Positions 44,462-52,296 of a stretch of DNA of 55,086 bases are shown here, piece by piece; position 1 is the first letter of the stretch; every line of letters begins with the position of its first letter. The notes beneath the pieces were generated by a model. It had not been told where the DNA came from, did no database searches, and was given only the letters and a program-made list of their open reading frames with translations. Location: NCBI GenBank assembly GCA_945868505.1, contig CAMBLO010000016.1:1-55086 (forward strand). Reading direction: 5' to 3'. The stretch is from an uncultured Clostridia bacterium (GTDB lineage Bacteria; Bacillota; Clostridia; Lachnospirales; Anaerotignaceae). A program made the position numbers and the translations under genes.

Positions 44462-45567
44462 TACAATACACCTCCTGTCTGTAATGATTTGCCGATGCGC
44501 TTCTGTTCTTTGGTGATAACAGGGTGCAAAACTCTGCCAAGCTGTGCAAGACTTCCCGTAAACTCAACTGTAACATTCACATCCCCGCTTCCCATCATGC
44601 CTGCCAGTTCTTCCCGCATAATCTGGCGAATCAGACCTTCAGGGGCTTCCAAGTTCCGCCCGCTTTTCTGGTCGCCGAGAACAGCAAGGAATTCTTGGTT
44701 GGGCGGGATGACCGCGCCTGTGGCAAGGCGGGGGATACTGATTTCTTTGATATCAAATCCGAAGCTCTTCCCGCCAACACCTGGCACCCAATCAGGAATA
44801 GACCAATGCAGAGTGTTCAGTTTTGCAATGATGCCATTGACAGATTTTTCCACAATGCCGATAATGCCGTTTAATACACTTTTTGCCCCCTGTTTGATGC
44901 CATCAAACTTATCAATCCAGAATTCTTTCTTGAATTTAGGCTCAACATTATCAGCAAACCATTTTTTGATATCGCCCCATTTTTCCTCAATGGTGGATTT
45001 GATTTCATCCATTGTGGTGGTGATACTGGTTTTCATTGTTCCAATTTTTTCTGCAAAATCATCCTTCAGGCCAGCCCAAGCCGTTTTCATTTCTTCGATT
45101 TTTTCAGGGTAGTATTTTTTAATCTCGTCCCAGAAATTTGTGAAGCCAGCTTTCATTTCATCGTACTTTTTCAGCACCTCAGTTTTCAGCTCGCCCCAAG
45201 CCTTCTTGAAGTTGTTTATCAGGCTGAACTTCGCCCCGTTCACGCCGTCACGGTCAAAGAGTCGCATTTCTGCGTATTCCTCGATGCGAGTTTTCGCACG
45301 TGTTATCGTGTTTACAAACTCCGGTTTTCCTTGATATTCCAGCAAGCTTTTTCTTGTGGAAAATCCTAATGCCAGAGCCAAACCCGTCACTGTTGGCGGC
45401 TTGGGTGGCTTATCATACAGGATATGCCCCTTTTTATCTGTCATAGGCGTTCCGTCGCTATCAAAAAAGGGAATGCCTTCACACTCCCTGAAATAATTCT
45501 CAATCTTTTCTTCAATTTCTTCTTTTGTTTCATACATAGGCGGTCTTCCGCCAGTGTTTTCAGGCAT
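44461..45567 (-). pseudogene. Terminase small subunit fused to tape-measure C-terminus
   Basis: 368-aa in-frame fusion. Residues 1-118 read as a terminase small subunit (GGRPPMYETKEEIEEKIENY, LALALGFSTRKSLLEYQGKP, GVNGAKFSLINNF). From about 125 onward it is a tail tape-measure end (DEIKSTIEEKWGDIKKWF repeats, NGIIGIVEKSVNGIIAKLN, the WVPGVGG and AVLGDQKSGRN blocks). These genes normally lie 15-20 kb apart with all head genes between, so a single deletion joined them near 45207. Ribosome site AAAGGGGCGATCTT is intact. The product cannot do either job fully. Confidence 0.8.
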
Positions 45568-45622
45568 AAGATCGCCCCTTTCATAATTTTTCTTTGCAAT
45601 AGAAAAGACACCCTATGCAGGC

Positions 45623-45668
45623 TCCGCTTTATGCGGAACTGCCAGCGACATTCCTTCGAAGAAGGATG
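45623..45668. repeat. Hairpin pair upstream of the fusion gene
   Basis: TCCGC-TTTAT-GCGGA (45623-45637) and CATTCCTTCGAAGAAGGATG (45649-45668), the same style as the hairpin arrays in the core regions. No gene is supported in 45568-45792 on either strand. Confidence 0.5.
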
Positions 45669-45792
45669 CGCCATTCCGAGTGCCTTTCTGTTTGGTGTAG
45701 TTGTGCCTCCATGTCCATCGGAATGAAATGTTTTCGCTCGATTTCCATAATAACATGTTACCACATTCTTAACGGACAATCAGGACATTTCA

Positions 45793-46032
45793 TCATTTTT
45801 CAAAAAATCTTTCAAAATATTTTCTGCAGCTATCCCCAGTAGACTTTCCACCTATCTTTTCCGCAACATCGCACCAAGGAAGATTGTCCAAAATACGATA
45901 CTGGATAATTCTCCGCATCCTGCTATCCTTGATAGAATTTATGTATTCTTCCACGCTATTTGTAAGCTCCAAAAGCTCAGCCTCCATATTTGTCATTTGC
46001 GCCAGATACAAATATAGCTGCGTCTGCTGTCT
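45793..46032 (-). pseudogene. 3' fragment of a phage sigma-like (DUF1492/ArpU-type) gene
   Basis: About 80 codons with the C-terminal half of a phage late-transcription regulator: MEAELLELTNSVEEYINSI then RRIIQYRILDNLPWCDVAEKIGG, a sigma region-4-like helix-turn-helix, ending ERFFEK. The N-terminal half is missing; upstream lies the 18-bp repeat block read in the wrong frame, so a deletion joined two genes. An internal ATG could allow a short product but has no ribosome site. Confidence 0.65.
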
Positions 46033-46300
46033 AGACCCACGCATTGCCGTAGACCATCGCATTGCCGTAGACCCTCGCATTGCCGTAGACCCTCGCATCG
46101 CCGTAGACCCTCGCATCGCCGTAGACCCTCGCATTGCCGTAGACCCACGCATTGCCGTAGACCCACGCATCGCCGTAGACCATCGCATTGCCGTAGACCA
46201 TCGCATTGCCGTAGACCCTCGCATCGCCGTAGACCCCCGCATTGCCGTAGACCCTCGCATTGCCGTAGACCCTCGCATTGCCGTAGACCCACGCATCGCC
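46031..46300. repeat. 15 tandem copies of an 18-bp coding repeat
   Basis: Exactly 270 bp of GTAGACCNNCGCATNGCC units (plus strand), differing at three positions. Read on minus in the gene frame each unit encodes a hexapeptide of form NARVYG/DAWVYG. Because 18 is a multiple of 3 and no unit has a stop, several frames on both strands stay open across it. Confidence 0.95.
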
Positions 46301-46462
46301 ATCGTGGCTCAAGTTTTCTTCCTTTTCCAAATATCCTCCAAGGTCTCCTGCGTGGATGGTCTCACCCCATTTTGTTGTAAAATCCACAAGCGCACGAATC
46401 TTGAATAGTTTTCTTCCTAAAACTGAAATACTCATATCTGTTACGAGTTCAAACTTTTTCAT
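46031..46462 (-). CDS. Hexapeptide-repeat beta-helix protein, C-terminally truncated
   Basis: 143-aa protein. Residues 1-54 are a conserved head (KLFKIRALVDFTTKWGET, HAGDLGGYLEKEENLS) followed by 15 xAxVYG hexapeptides that should coil into a left-handed beta-helix. Homologous proteins with this head and repeats occur in prophages of Firmicutes; the role is unknown. The reading ends at TAG inside the last repeat (46031), at the point where the sigma-like fragment begins, so the normal C-terminus is lost. GGAGGG lies 8 bases before ATG. Confidence 0.75.
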   Translation of the reverse strand: MKKFELVTDMSISVLGRKLFKIRALVDFTTKWGETIHAGDLGGYLEKEENLSHDGDAWVYGNARVYGNARVYGNAGVYGDARVYGNAMVYGNAMVYGDAWVYGNAWVYGNARVYGDARVYGDARVYGNARVYGNAMVYGNAWV

Positions 46463-46546
46463 TGATTTTTCCCTCCAATTCTGGTATTTTTAAATTAGGT
46501 ATTTGTCTTTGTCCCCGAAGGTGCGCCAACACCCAAGGGGATATTT

Positions 46547-46792
46547 TTATTTCGCCGCTGATTTAAACAGCATGGCACCGATGGTGATGGATGTAACCAA
46601 CCAACTAATGGTTAACGCCCATTCCATATGATCCCACATCACAACTGCCAGCCACATGGCAACCGCCACCATAGCCGCAATAGCACCTGCGTATTTCATC
46701 ACCGTCCAGATGGACAGGAATATGTATCTTCTCTTGGCTTCCTTCATCAGGCGTTCTTCCCGTCTGGCTTTGCGTTCCTCCGCTGTTGTCAT
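46547..46792 (-). CDS. Small phage membrane protein
   Basis: 81-aa protein with a basic head (EERKARREERLMKEAKRRY) and two hydrophobic helices. AAAGGAGGCGTTAAGA before ATG is a strong ribosome site lying inside the upstream zinc-ribbon ORF. Function unknown. Confidence 0.65.
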   Translation of the reverse strand: MTTAEERKARREERLMKEAKRRYIFLSIWTVMKYAGAIAAMVAVAMWLAVVMWDHMEWALTISWLVTSITIGAMLFKSAAK

Positions 46793-46922
46793 TCTTAACG
46801 CCTCCTTTCCTGCATCTGGGACACAGATACCCTCTGCTGGTGTCTTGCGTTATTGCGATGTTCCATAACAGCCGACACCGCTTGCAGATGGCGTATCTGC
46901 GGCCTTTAACTTGCTTCATCAT
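46605..46922 (-). CDS. Zinc-ribbon small protein (3' part doubtful)
   Basis: The first 45 residues form a convincing zinc ribbon (CKRC near 13 and CPRC near 34) and probably bind DNA or protein. Past that the frame runs under the 46792 gene and reads as shadow sequence, so the natural product may be shorter than 105 aa, or a frameshift may have removed its stop. Start overlaps the next gene's stop by 4 bases. Confidence 0.5.
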   Translation of the reverse strand: MMKQVKGRRYAICKRCRLLWNIAITQDTSRGYLCPRCRKGGVKNDNSGGTQSQTGRTPDEGSQEKIHIPVHLDGDEIRRCYCGYGGGCHVAGSCDVGSYGMGVNH

Positions 46923-47137
46923 TCCGAACCAACAGACAGGGGAACGATGTTGTTCGGATCGGATACGTCGTACCCTTCATACTTCCGCAAAAATTCCTCT
47001 ACGGCCTCTCTGCGGCATTTCAACTGCCCTAATTTCAGGAATGGAAGCAATCCAGCTTTTTTCAATTCGTAAACTCTGCTGGGGTTGCATTTCAGGATTT
47101 TTGCAACCTCCTGTACTGTGTAAAGCATAGGTTCCAT
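46919..47137 (-). CDS. Excisionase-like MerR/HTH_17 protein
   Basis: 72-aa winged-helix protein of the excisionase type: LYTVQEVAKILKCNPSRVYE then LPFLKLGQLKCRREAVEEFL. It may help excision or act as a small regulator. GGAGGTGTTCCT precedes ATG. Lies between the antirepressor and the zinc-ribbon ORF. Confidence 0.75.
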   Translation of the reverse strand: MEPMLYTVQEVAKILKCNPSRVYELKKAGLLPFLKLGQLKCRREAVEEFLRKYEGYDVSDPNNIVPLSVGSE

Positions 47138-47150
47138 AGGAACACCTCCT

Positions 47151-47879
47151 TTACATGAAAGTCACCTGTGCATTTTCTTCTGTCACCAATTCCCATAAGA
47201 ACAAAGGTAATTCGTACTTATTGATGATTTCCAGAGCCTTGTCCGTCTGGTTGCGGTGGATTGCCTTATAAGAACGAACATCAAACTCCCTGCGAAGCTG
47301 ACCTTCCAAATCTCTGTAGACTCTTCCGCGCAAACTTGCATTTTTATAGGCCTTGCTATTCTTGCCACCAAGCAGATAAACGACCTTCCTGTTTTTGGCA
47401 TCGGTAATCTGCTGACACTCGATGGCCAACAACGGCATAGTTCGTTTGAAATCCTGCAAATCATCATTTACAGAATCAATCTTCTGTTCCAATTCCGTAT
47501 GCCCCTGTGCCAATAACTGAATCTGGCCTGCTGTGGTTCTGGGGATGCTATATGTACCTGTTTTTCTGATGGAAGGAAGCACTTCCGCTGTCACCCAGTG
47601 CTTAAACTTTTTCGCATTTGGCATTTTGCTGGAAAGGATCAGGCTGTAGAGACCAGATTCGTTGATAAGGATTGGCGTCTGTTCTCTGCCCATGGAGTCA
47701 CGAATCGTTACCCCATCCAGTTTGTCCTCTCCATCCACATGATCTGTCAGTGCCTTTCTTGTGTTGGTGTACCCAAGGATTTCAGATACATCCTTCCCCA
47801 CAAAATATGGATTATCATTTACCATCAGTGTTCTCACGGAGCCGAACTCTGTGTTTTCAAAAATTTTTAATTCGTTCAT
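47151..47879 (-). CDS. Phage antirepressor (BRO-N plus ORF6C)
   Basis: 242-aa protein. BRO-N domain (about 1-110: FENTEFGSVRTLMVNDNPYFVGKDVSEILGY..., ESGLYSLILSSKMPNAKKF) is followed by a linker helix and a C-terminal ORF6C domain (about 125-240: KVVYLLGGKNSKAYKNASLR...). Antirepressors of this form release phage repressors. First minus-strand gene of the early region, divergent from the 47952 gene. Confidence 0.88.
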   Translation of the reverse strand: MNELKIFENTEFGSVRTLMVNDNPYFVGKDVSEILGYTNTRKALTDHVDGEDKLDGVTIRDSMGREQTPILINESGLYSLILSSKMPNAKKFKHWVTAEVLPSIRKTGTYSIPRTTAGQIQLLAQGHTELEQKIDSVNDDLQDFKRTMPLLAIECQQITDAKNRKVVYLLGGKNSKAYKNASLRGRVYRDLEGQLRREFDVRSYKAIHRNQTDKALEIINKYELPLFLWELVTEENAQVTFM

Positions 47880-47951
47880 TTAGACCTCCTTATACTTGCT
47901 TCCCTTTTTCTACCAAATGTGCTATGCTCAGAAGAAAAAGGAGTTTTAAAA

Positions 47952-48335
47952 ATGGATGCTTATATCATTGAATTATTAAATTCAAATATCTCATTGGCTT
48001 TCTGTACGCTTATCAGTGGATTTGGCGGTGCCTTTATCGGTTCTTTTGTTACCGCAAAATCATTGAAAAAAGAAGAAAATAAACGTCTTGTAGCTGAATA
48101 TTATGCAGAGTTTGCATCTTCCTACGCAACTTTTGCTCTTGATACTAGAACAATGGAAGATTTGAAGAACTTAATCGCATCCATAGAGAAGTTGCGCTTG
48201 TTCTGCCCGGAAGAGACTGAAAAATATTTTTCAATGCTTGTTTTTTTTGCTGCAAAGCAAGAGCCCGAAGTTGAATCTTGTAAAATAGCTTACGCTGAGA
48301 TACAGAAAGCAGTTAAGAAAATTATCAGAGAATAA
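47952..48335 (+). CDS. Membrane-anchored hypothetical protein
   Basis: 127-aa protein: one N-terminal membrane helix with glycines (ISLAFCTLISGFGGAFIGSF) then a helical, charged cytosolic part. AAAAAGGAGTTTTAAAA precedes ATG 47952. Overlaps the convergent small membrane gene by about 11 bases. Only plus-strand gene in this part of the early region; may be a lysogenic-conversion or superinfection gene by position only. Confidence 0.65.
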   Translation: MDAYIIELLNSNISLAFCTLISGFGGAFIGSFVTAKSLKKEENKRLVAEYYAEFASSYATFALDTRTMEDLKNLIASIEKLRLFCPEETEKYFSMLVFFAAKQEPEVESCKIAYAEIQKAVKKIIRE

Positions 48336-48546
48336 TGTTTTCAATCAGATGTGTTACCACAACCGATATAATTGTGAAACATACTACCAACAAAAAACAT
48401 ACTGTCCATTGTTGGAAACGAATGACTCTTATTTTCTGAACAGAACGCTCTTTTAGATTCCATATTTTTTCCTGCGCCCATTTTTCCATCTTCGTTCCTA
48501 TCCAGCATCCAAAAACCAATGAATATAAAGCGGAAAATAATCTCAT
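48325..48546 (-). CDS. Small membrane protein
   Basis: 73-aa protein with two hydrophobic stretches (LFSALYSLVFGCWIG and VCFLLVVCFTIISVVVTHLI) separated by a basic helix. ATG 48546 has AAAGGGCGTGATTCTA in front. Downstream of the Cro-like gene in the same direction. Function unknown. Confidence 0.55.
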   Translation of the reverse strand: MRLFSALYSLVFGCWIGTKMEKWAQEKIWNLKERSVQKIRVIRFQQWTVCFLLVVCFTIISVVVTHLIENIIL

Positions 48547-48575
48547 TAGAATCACGCCCTTTCGCTAACAACAAT

Positions 48576-48592
48576 TAGCTTATAGCTAATTT
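48576..48592. promoter_or_regulatory. Operator palindrome of the prophage switch, site 1
   Basis: ATTAGCTTATAGCTAAT, a near-perfect dyad just downstream of the Cro-like gene, related to the sites at 48834 and 48873. Confidence 0.45.
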
Positions 48593-48597
48593 GCAGA

Positions 48598-48801
48598 TCA
48601 AAAAAAATTGACCTTCAAAACTTTTGCAAGTTTAGAGAGTGTTTCCACCGAAACCCCCTTTTTTCCTGCTTCAATTTGACATACAAATTGATTGGTAATA
48701 CCCGCTTCTTTTGCCAATTCCGTTTGTGACATTTCGGCAGCTAATCTAGCATCACGCACTTTTTTTCCAATTTCTTTCCATTCAAACTCTTTACATTCCA
48801 A
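48598..48801 (-). CDS. Cro-like XRE regulator
   Basis: 67-aa helix-turn-helix protein (MSQTELAKEAGITNQFVCQI at about 24-43). TTG 48801 follows AGGAGGTATTTTT, so the 14 residues before it are rejected. Divergent from the repressor at 49028, with dyad operators between them, the usual lysis/lysogeny switch layout. Confidence 0.75.
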   Translation of the reverse strand: MECKEFEWKEIGKKVRDARLAAEMSQTELAKEAGITNQFVCQIEAGKKGVSVETLSKLAKVLKVNFF

Positions 48802-48833
48802 AAAAATACCTCCTTTCTCAAAAAAGTATTGAC

Positions 48834-48887
48834 TATTAACCAATAGTTAATTATAATAAAACTACAACTTAAATTAACTATCAGCTA
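48834..48887. promoter_or_regulatory. Operator sites between Cro-like and repressor genes
   Basis: ATTAACCAATAGTTAAT (about 48834-48850) and TTAACTATCAGCTAA (about 48873-48887). Both are TTAnCTAT/ATAGnTAA dyads, like the site at 48576. A minus-strand TATAAT lies between them. Confidence 0.5.
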
Positions 48888-49027
48888 AGTTTTGTATACA
48901 TCAGATTAAACTTCTTGGCGGTCGTTTTAACCTGTGATTTAAGTATATATTAATCTCTGGCTAATGTCAAGATGTTTTTTTAAGTTTTTTTGGCATCCGT
49001 AAAAACGGAAAACAGAGGGGGATAACA

Positions 49028-49348
49028 ATGGATTTTTCAAAAAAATTAAAAAATTTACGAGAATTGGCAAATATGTCGCAAAAGGATCTAGCAGATAAAG
49101 TAGGCATATCTACTGTGATGATTTCCCAGTATGAAAACGGAAAGAAAATGCCAGGAAGAGACACTTTAAAGAAAATTGCTGCTGTTTTTGGAACTTCTAC
49201 ATCTGATTTGCTTGGTGATAACCAAGAAGATGAACTGCCAGAAGAAATCATTATCTTAAACAGAGCTGCAAAAAAAATGTCTCCTGAAAAACGGCAACAG
49301 TTATTAGAGATGGCAAAAGCGATGTTTAAGGAGGATTTCAAAGAATAA
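49028..49348 (+). CDS. Prophage repressor (XRE family)
   Basis: 106-aa protein with an N-terminal helix-turn-helix (MSQKDLADKVGISTVMISQYENGKKMPGR read at about 16-44) and a short helical C-terminus. AGAGGGGGATAACA precedes ATG. Its stop shares one base with the ImmA start. It should hold the prophage silent until cleaved by its ImmA partner. Confidence 0.85.
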   Translation: MDFSKKLKNLRELANMSQKDLADKVGISTVMISQYENGKKMPGRDTLKKIAAVFGTSTSDLLGDNQEDELPEEIIILNRAAKKMSPEKRQQLLEMAKAMFKEDFKE

Positions 49349-49938
49349 TGGACAAACCAGATTATTTCAGAGCAACAAATTTAGCGTATGAAATTTTAGC
49401 TAGGGATGAAATGTCTCTTCCCATCAATCTTTTTACAATCTTAAAACACTTTGATACGTTAATTGTTATTTCTTACACAGAAATAGCAAAGCGATTCAAT
49501 ATGACCTATTGGGAATATATAAAAATTGCTCCGAGTGAACACGGATTTTTACAAAGAAGTTCATCTAATCCTTGGCAAGCATACATAGTTTATAACGACA
49601 AAAAGGACAAAAAGACCATTCGCTTTACTATCGCACATGAACTTGGTCACTACGTTTTAGAGCACACAGAGGATGGAGATTTAGAAAATAAAGAAGCGAA
49701 CTGTTTTGCACGTAATCTTTTATGTCCAATTCCAGTTGCTTTTAATTTTAGACTTGAAAATCCTGATGAATATATGGAAGTCTTTGCTATTAGTGCTCCA
49801 ATGGCAAAAATATCTATTGAGCATGGTGGTTCTGATCTTCACTATATTTCCGCGCACTTATTTCAAGTAGTAACCGATCTGGCTGTTCGATGTCTTTTTG
49901 AACAAAAATGTTCCTATTTCAACGAAAAATATGCTTAA
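49348..49938 (+). CDS. ImmA/IrrE-type metallopeptidase
   Basis: 196-aa zinc peptidase. The active site HELGH is in FTIAHELGHYVLEHTE near residue 95, with the third ligand region in NKEANCFARNLLCP. In ICEBs1 and related phages ImmA cleaves the partner repressor on induction (family knowledge). Translationally coupled to the repressor gene (one-base overlap). Confidence 0.9.
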   Translation: MDKPDYFRATNLAYEILARDEMSLPINLFTILKHFDTLIVISYTEIAKRFNMTYWEYIKIAPSEHGFLQRSSSNPWQAYIVYNDKKDKKTIRFTIAHELGHYVLEHTEDGDLENKEANCFARNLLCPIPVAFNFRLENPDEYMEVFAISAPMAKISIEHGGSDLHYISAHLFQVVTDLAVRCLFEQKCSYFNEKYA

Positions 49939-50001
49939 TTCATTAACAGAAAATAACTCAGAAATAATCTCATTTTAACCATAAAAATTGGAGGATGTGC
50001 A

Positions 50002-50562
50002 ATGGGTTTCATAGATGCGTTTAAAGCTGGATATAAAAAGTCTGCAGAAGAATCAAAAATAAGGATGGAAAAAGAGAAAGCAGAAAAAGAGGAACGAAAA
50101 AAATGTTTAGCAGAATTTAATCGGAGACTGGATCTGAATGATGCGGCAAGAGCAGATAAAACATATCAAAAACTTGAAAAGAAATCGGTAGAACTCCACG
50201 AAAAAATTGAAGAGGCTTACGCAGTATTACGAAATCTGGATGATTACCAGAGTGCAAATGCAGACAAATTTATTTCTATGTGCGAAAAATATTTTGATAT
50301 GACGACTGAATTAAAGCCATACCGCGAAAAATACGAATATATGCCATTGTATGCAGATCCATATAAAAGGCTTGCAATGGTTTATGAAAAACGCGAAGAT
50401 TACTATAATGCTGCAATGATATGTGTTCGCTCTATCAATGACGGCCTTCCAAACGATGGTCCTAAATCCAGTATGAGAAACAGGCTCTCTCGTATGATTA
50501 AAAAAGGAAAACTTGAACCTACAGATGAAATGAAAAGAATTCTTTCAGAAACATTTGAATAA
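50002..50562 (+). CDS. Coiled-coil hypothetical protein in the lysogeny module
   Basis: 186-aa charged protein. An N-terminal GFIDAFKAGYKKSAEESK helix, then Lys/Glu-rich coiled coil (to about residue 75), then a helical part with a TPR-like segment (YADPYKRLAMVYEKREDYYNAAMI). No membrane helix or enzyme motif. GGAGGATGTGC precedes ATG. Placed between immA and the integrase, where phages often keep non-essential cargo. Not recognised. Confidence 0.65.
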   Translation: MGFIDAFKAGYKKSAEESKIRMEKEKAEKEERKKCLAEFNRRLDLNDAARADKTYQKLEKKSVELHEKIEEAYAVLRNLDDYQSANADKFISMCEKYFDMTTELKPYREKYEYMPLYADPYKRLAMVYEKREDYYNAAMICVRSINDGLPNDGPKSSMRNRLSRMIKKGKLEPTDEMKRILSETFE

Positions 50563-50603
50563 ATAAAAATCCCCCTTCCCGCTACCAACGAGAAAGAGGA
50601 TTT

Positions 50604-50661
50604 CAGGCGGTATTTGTATAACCACCAACGTGACACTTGGATTATACCACGATACCGCCTT
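50604..50661. repeat. Long imperfect hairpin upstream of the integrase
   Basis: Outer arms AGGCGGTAT / ATACCGCCT (50604-50612, 50653-50661) with inner TGTATAA / TTATACC pairing. Lies in the 140-base spacer between the coiled-coil gene and the integrase; may end the upstream message or regulate integrase. Confidence 0.5.
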
Positions 50662-50702
50662 ATTTTCTATACCCATTTTCAAAATATAAAGGAGGTATGC
50701 CT

Positions 50703-51937
50703 ATGAAAGGCGGGACAAGAAAACGTGGTAAAACATGGTCTTACTATTTTGATGCCGCCCAGGTTGGCGGTCAAAGAAAGAAAATTGAAAAGGGTGGTTT
50801 TCGTACCAAGAAGGAAGCTGAATCGGCTCTTGCCAAAGCCATTGCAGAGTATGATAATTCCGGTCAGGTTTTTACCCCATCCGATATCAGCGTCAGCGAC
50901 TACCTGGATTTTTGGTTTGAGCAGTATTGCAAAGTCAATCTGACAGAAAACACCCAGCAAACCTATTCCACACTCATAAAAAAACACTTGAAGCCACAAT
51001 TCGGCATCTATCATTTGAAAGCGCTGCAGGCAGCTTCCATTCAGGACTATATTAACGTCCTCAAAGGAAAAGGATATTCTAAGGCAAGCATCCAATCTAT
51101 CTTTGTGGTACTATCGACTGCATTGAATTATGCCGTGGAGCCAATGCACTATATCAAAGATAACCCTTGCAGATTTGTCAAGATAGGCACCGTGGCAAAG
51201 CCTGTCCGGGAACGCATTGTCCTGACAGATAAAGAATTTCAATGTATTATGGAACGATTTCCTGCTGGCTCTCGCTACTATATCCCATCATGATAGGATG
51301 GAACTGCGGATTACGCATCAATGAGTGCTTTGGGCTGACATGGGATGATGTGGATTTTGAAAACCGTACTCTCTCCGTAGAACGTCAGATCGTGCGAAGA
51401 GATATCGGCGGGCGCATCGGCCTGTCAATAAAAGACCCAAAACAGAATTCTAAAAGGAAAATCAAATTTGGGGAATCACTCTATAAAATTCTGAAAGCCG
51501 AAAAAAACCGTCAGCTCAAAAATGAGCTAAAGTACGGTGAGTTTTTTACCGTATATCGGCTTGTCGATTTTATTGATGAAAAAGGTGCAACCAGGCAGCG
51601 GGTAGTTGGAGTACAAAAGAGCCTTTTCGATGGAGAAAACAGAATCAATTTTATCTGTATCGATGAAAATGGAGAACTGACTACAAAGAGTAGCTTTGTA
51701 TACTGCCAGAAGATTATTCGGCAAGAGCTAGGAATCAATTTTGATTATCATAGTCTGCGCCATACCCATGCAACCAAGCTGATCGAAGCCGGAGCGAATG
51801 TAAAGGCAGTTCAGCAAAGACTTGGCCACAAAAATATCGAAACAACGATGAACACCTACGTCCACCACACGGAAGCTATGGCACAGGAAACCGCAGACCT
51901 ATTCGAAAGTGTTGTAAATGGATTGCCACCGAAATAA
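50703..51937 (+). pseudogene. int: Prophage tyrosine integrase, single-base frameshift
   Basis: Integrase in two frames. ATG 50703 (GGAGGTATGCCT before it) begins an AP2-like arm-binding domain (GGTRKRGKTWSYYFDAAQ...), a core-binding domain (SVSDYLDFWFEQYCKVNL...) and stops at 51293. The catalytic domain continues one frame over: IGWNCGLRINECFGLTWDDV, HSLRHTHATKL, LGHKN and NTYVHHT give R, HxxR, H and Y. One added base near 51285-51287 restores a protein of about 411 aa. The prophage is thus probably locked in place, unless frameshifting or sequencing error explains it. The right attachment core lies 91 bases beyond. Confidence 0.88.
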
Positions 51938-51965
51938 TAATTACGGTGGCAAATGGGTGGCAAAT
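51922..51965. promoter_or_regulatory. Integrase arm-type sites, right
   Basis: Inverted ATTGCCACCG (51922-51931), then CGGTGGCAAAT (51944-51954) and GGGTGGCAAAT (51955-51965). Same motif and same two-direct-plus-one-inverted make-up as the left end. Confidence 0.6.
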
Positions 51966-52028
51966 AGTAAAATCAAGGCTATGAAAGTGCTAGAAACACT
52001 GATATTACAATAAAGTATTTATTCGGAA

Positions 52029-52046
52029 TTTTTAACAAAGCCTTAA
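52029..52046. other. Attachment site, right (attR core)
   Basis: 18-bp exact copy of 38093-38110, 91 bases past the integrase stop. Confidence 0.8.
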
Positions 52047-52122
52047 GTTTTCATTCACAAATTGTCCATATTTTCATTGTATACTACAAGAGAAGTCAAA
52101 AGGATGCCCCCTTTTACTTCCC

Positions 52123-52155
52123 GCCTGCGGCTCTCTTCCCCGAACAGCCGCAGGC
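52123..52155. repeat. GC-rich hairpin in the attR-trkH spacer
   Basis: GCCTGCGGCT / AGCCGCAGGC, 10-bp perfect arms with a 13-nt loop. Outside the prophage. No gene in 52047-52235. Confidence 0.6.
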
Positions 52156-52235
52156 ACCCCTTCCCAATTACAGGGCATAAAAAAGCATATCACAATTTTA
52201 TTTGTTTCAAATATAGTAATACACCCTCCCCTTCG

Positions 52236-52265
52236 AAAAAAGCAGCCCGCCCGGACTGCTTTTTT
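52236..52265 (-). terminator. Terminator of trkH
   Basis: AAAAAAGCAG / CTGCTTTTTT arms around a GC loop; T-rich exit on both strands. Confidence 0.8.
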
Positions 52266-52296
52266 CTTTTTATATATGCAGGCATCTGCTACATTC

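Larger units (their letters stand above)
38093..52046. mobile_element. Defective prophage, about 13.95 kb
   Basis: Bounded by an 18-bp repeat and inserted between the small membrane gene next to lepA and the trk genes. From left to right: arm sites, two tRNA-like genes, lysis genes, tail-tip genes, a terminase/tape-measure fusion, small early genes, antirepressor, lysogeny module (all earlier ones minus, lysogeny genes mostly plus) and integrase. Terminase large subunit, portal, capsid, head-tail joining, tail tube, most of the tape measure and replication genes are absent. The integrase is frameshifted. It cannot make virions by itself. Confidence 0.85.

Noticed and set aside
45441..45779. 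112-aa minus-strand ORF upstream of the fusion gene
   Set aside because: Overlaps the fusion gene start in another frame and covers hairpin DNA; no ribosome site.
46031..46300. CRISPR array
   Set aside because: Units are 18 bp, abutting with no spacers, and encode hexapeptides; there are no cas genes.
45884..46408. 174-aa plus-strand ORF with IAVDPR repeats
   Set aside because: Open only because the 18-bp repeat has no stops in this frame; ends do not look coding and there is no ribosome site.
38093..52046. Phage tail-like bacteriocin (tailocin)
   Set aside because: Although head genes are missing, the tube, sheath and most of the tape measure are missing too and the tape measure is fused to terminase, so a working tail particle cannot be built.
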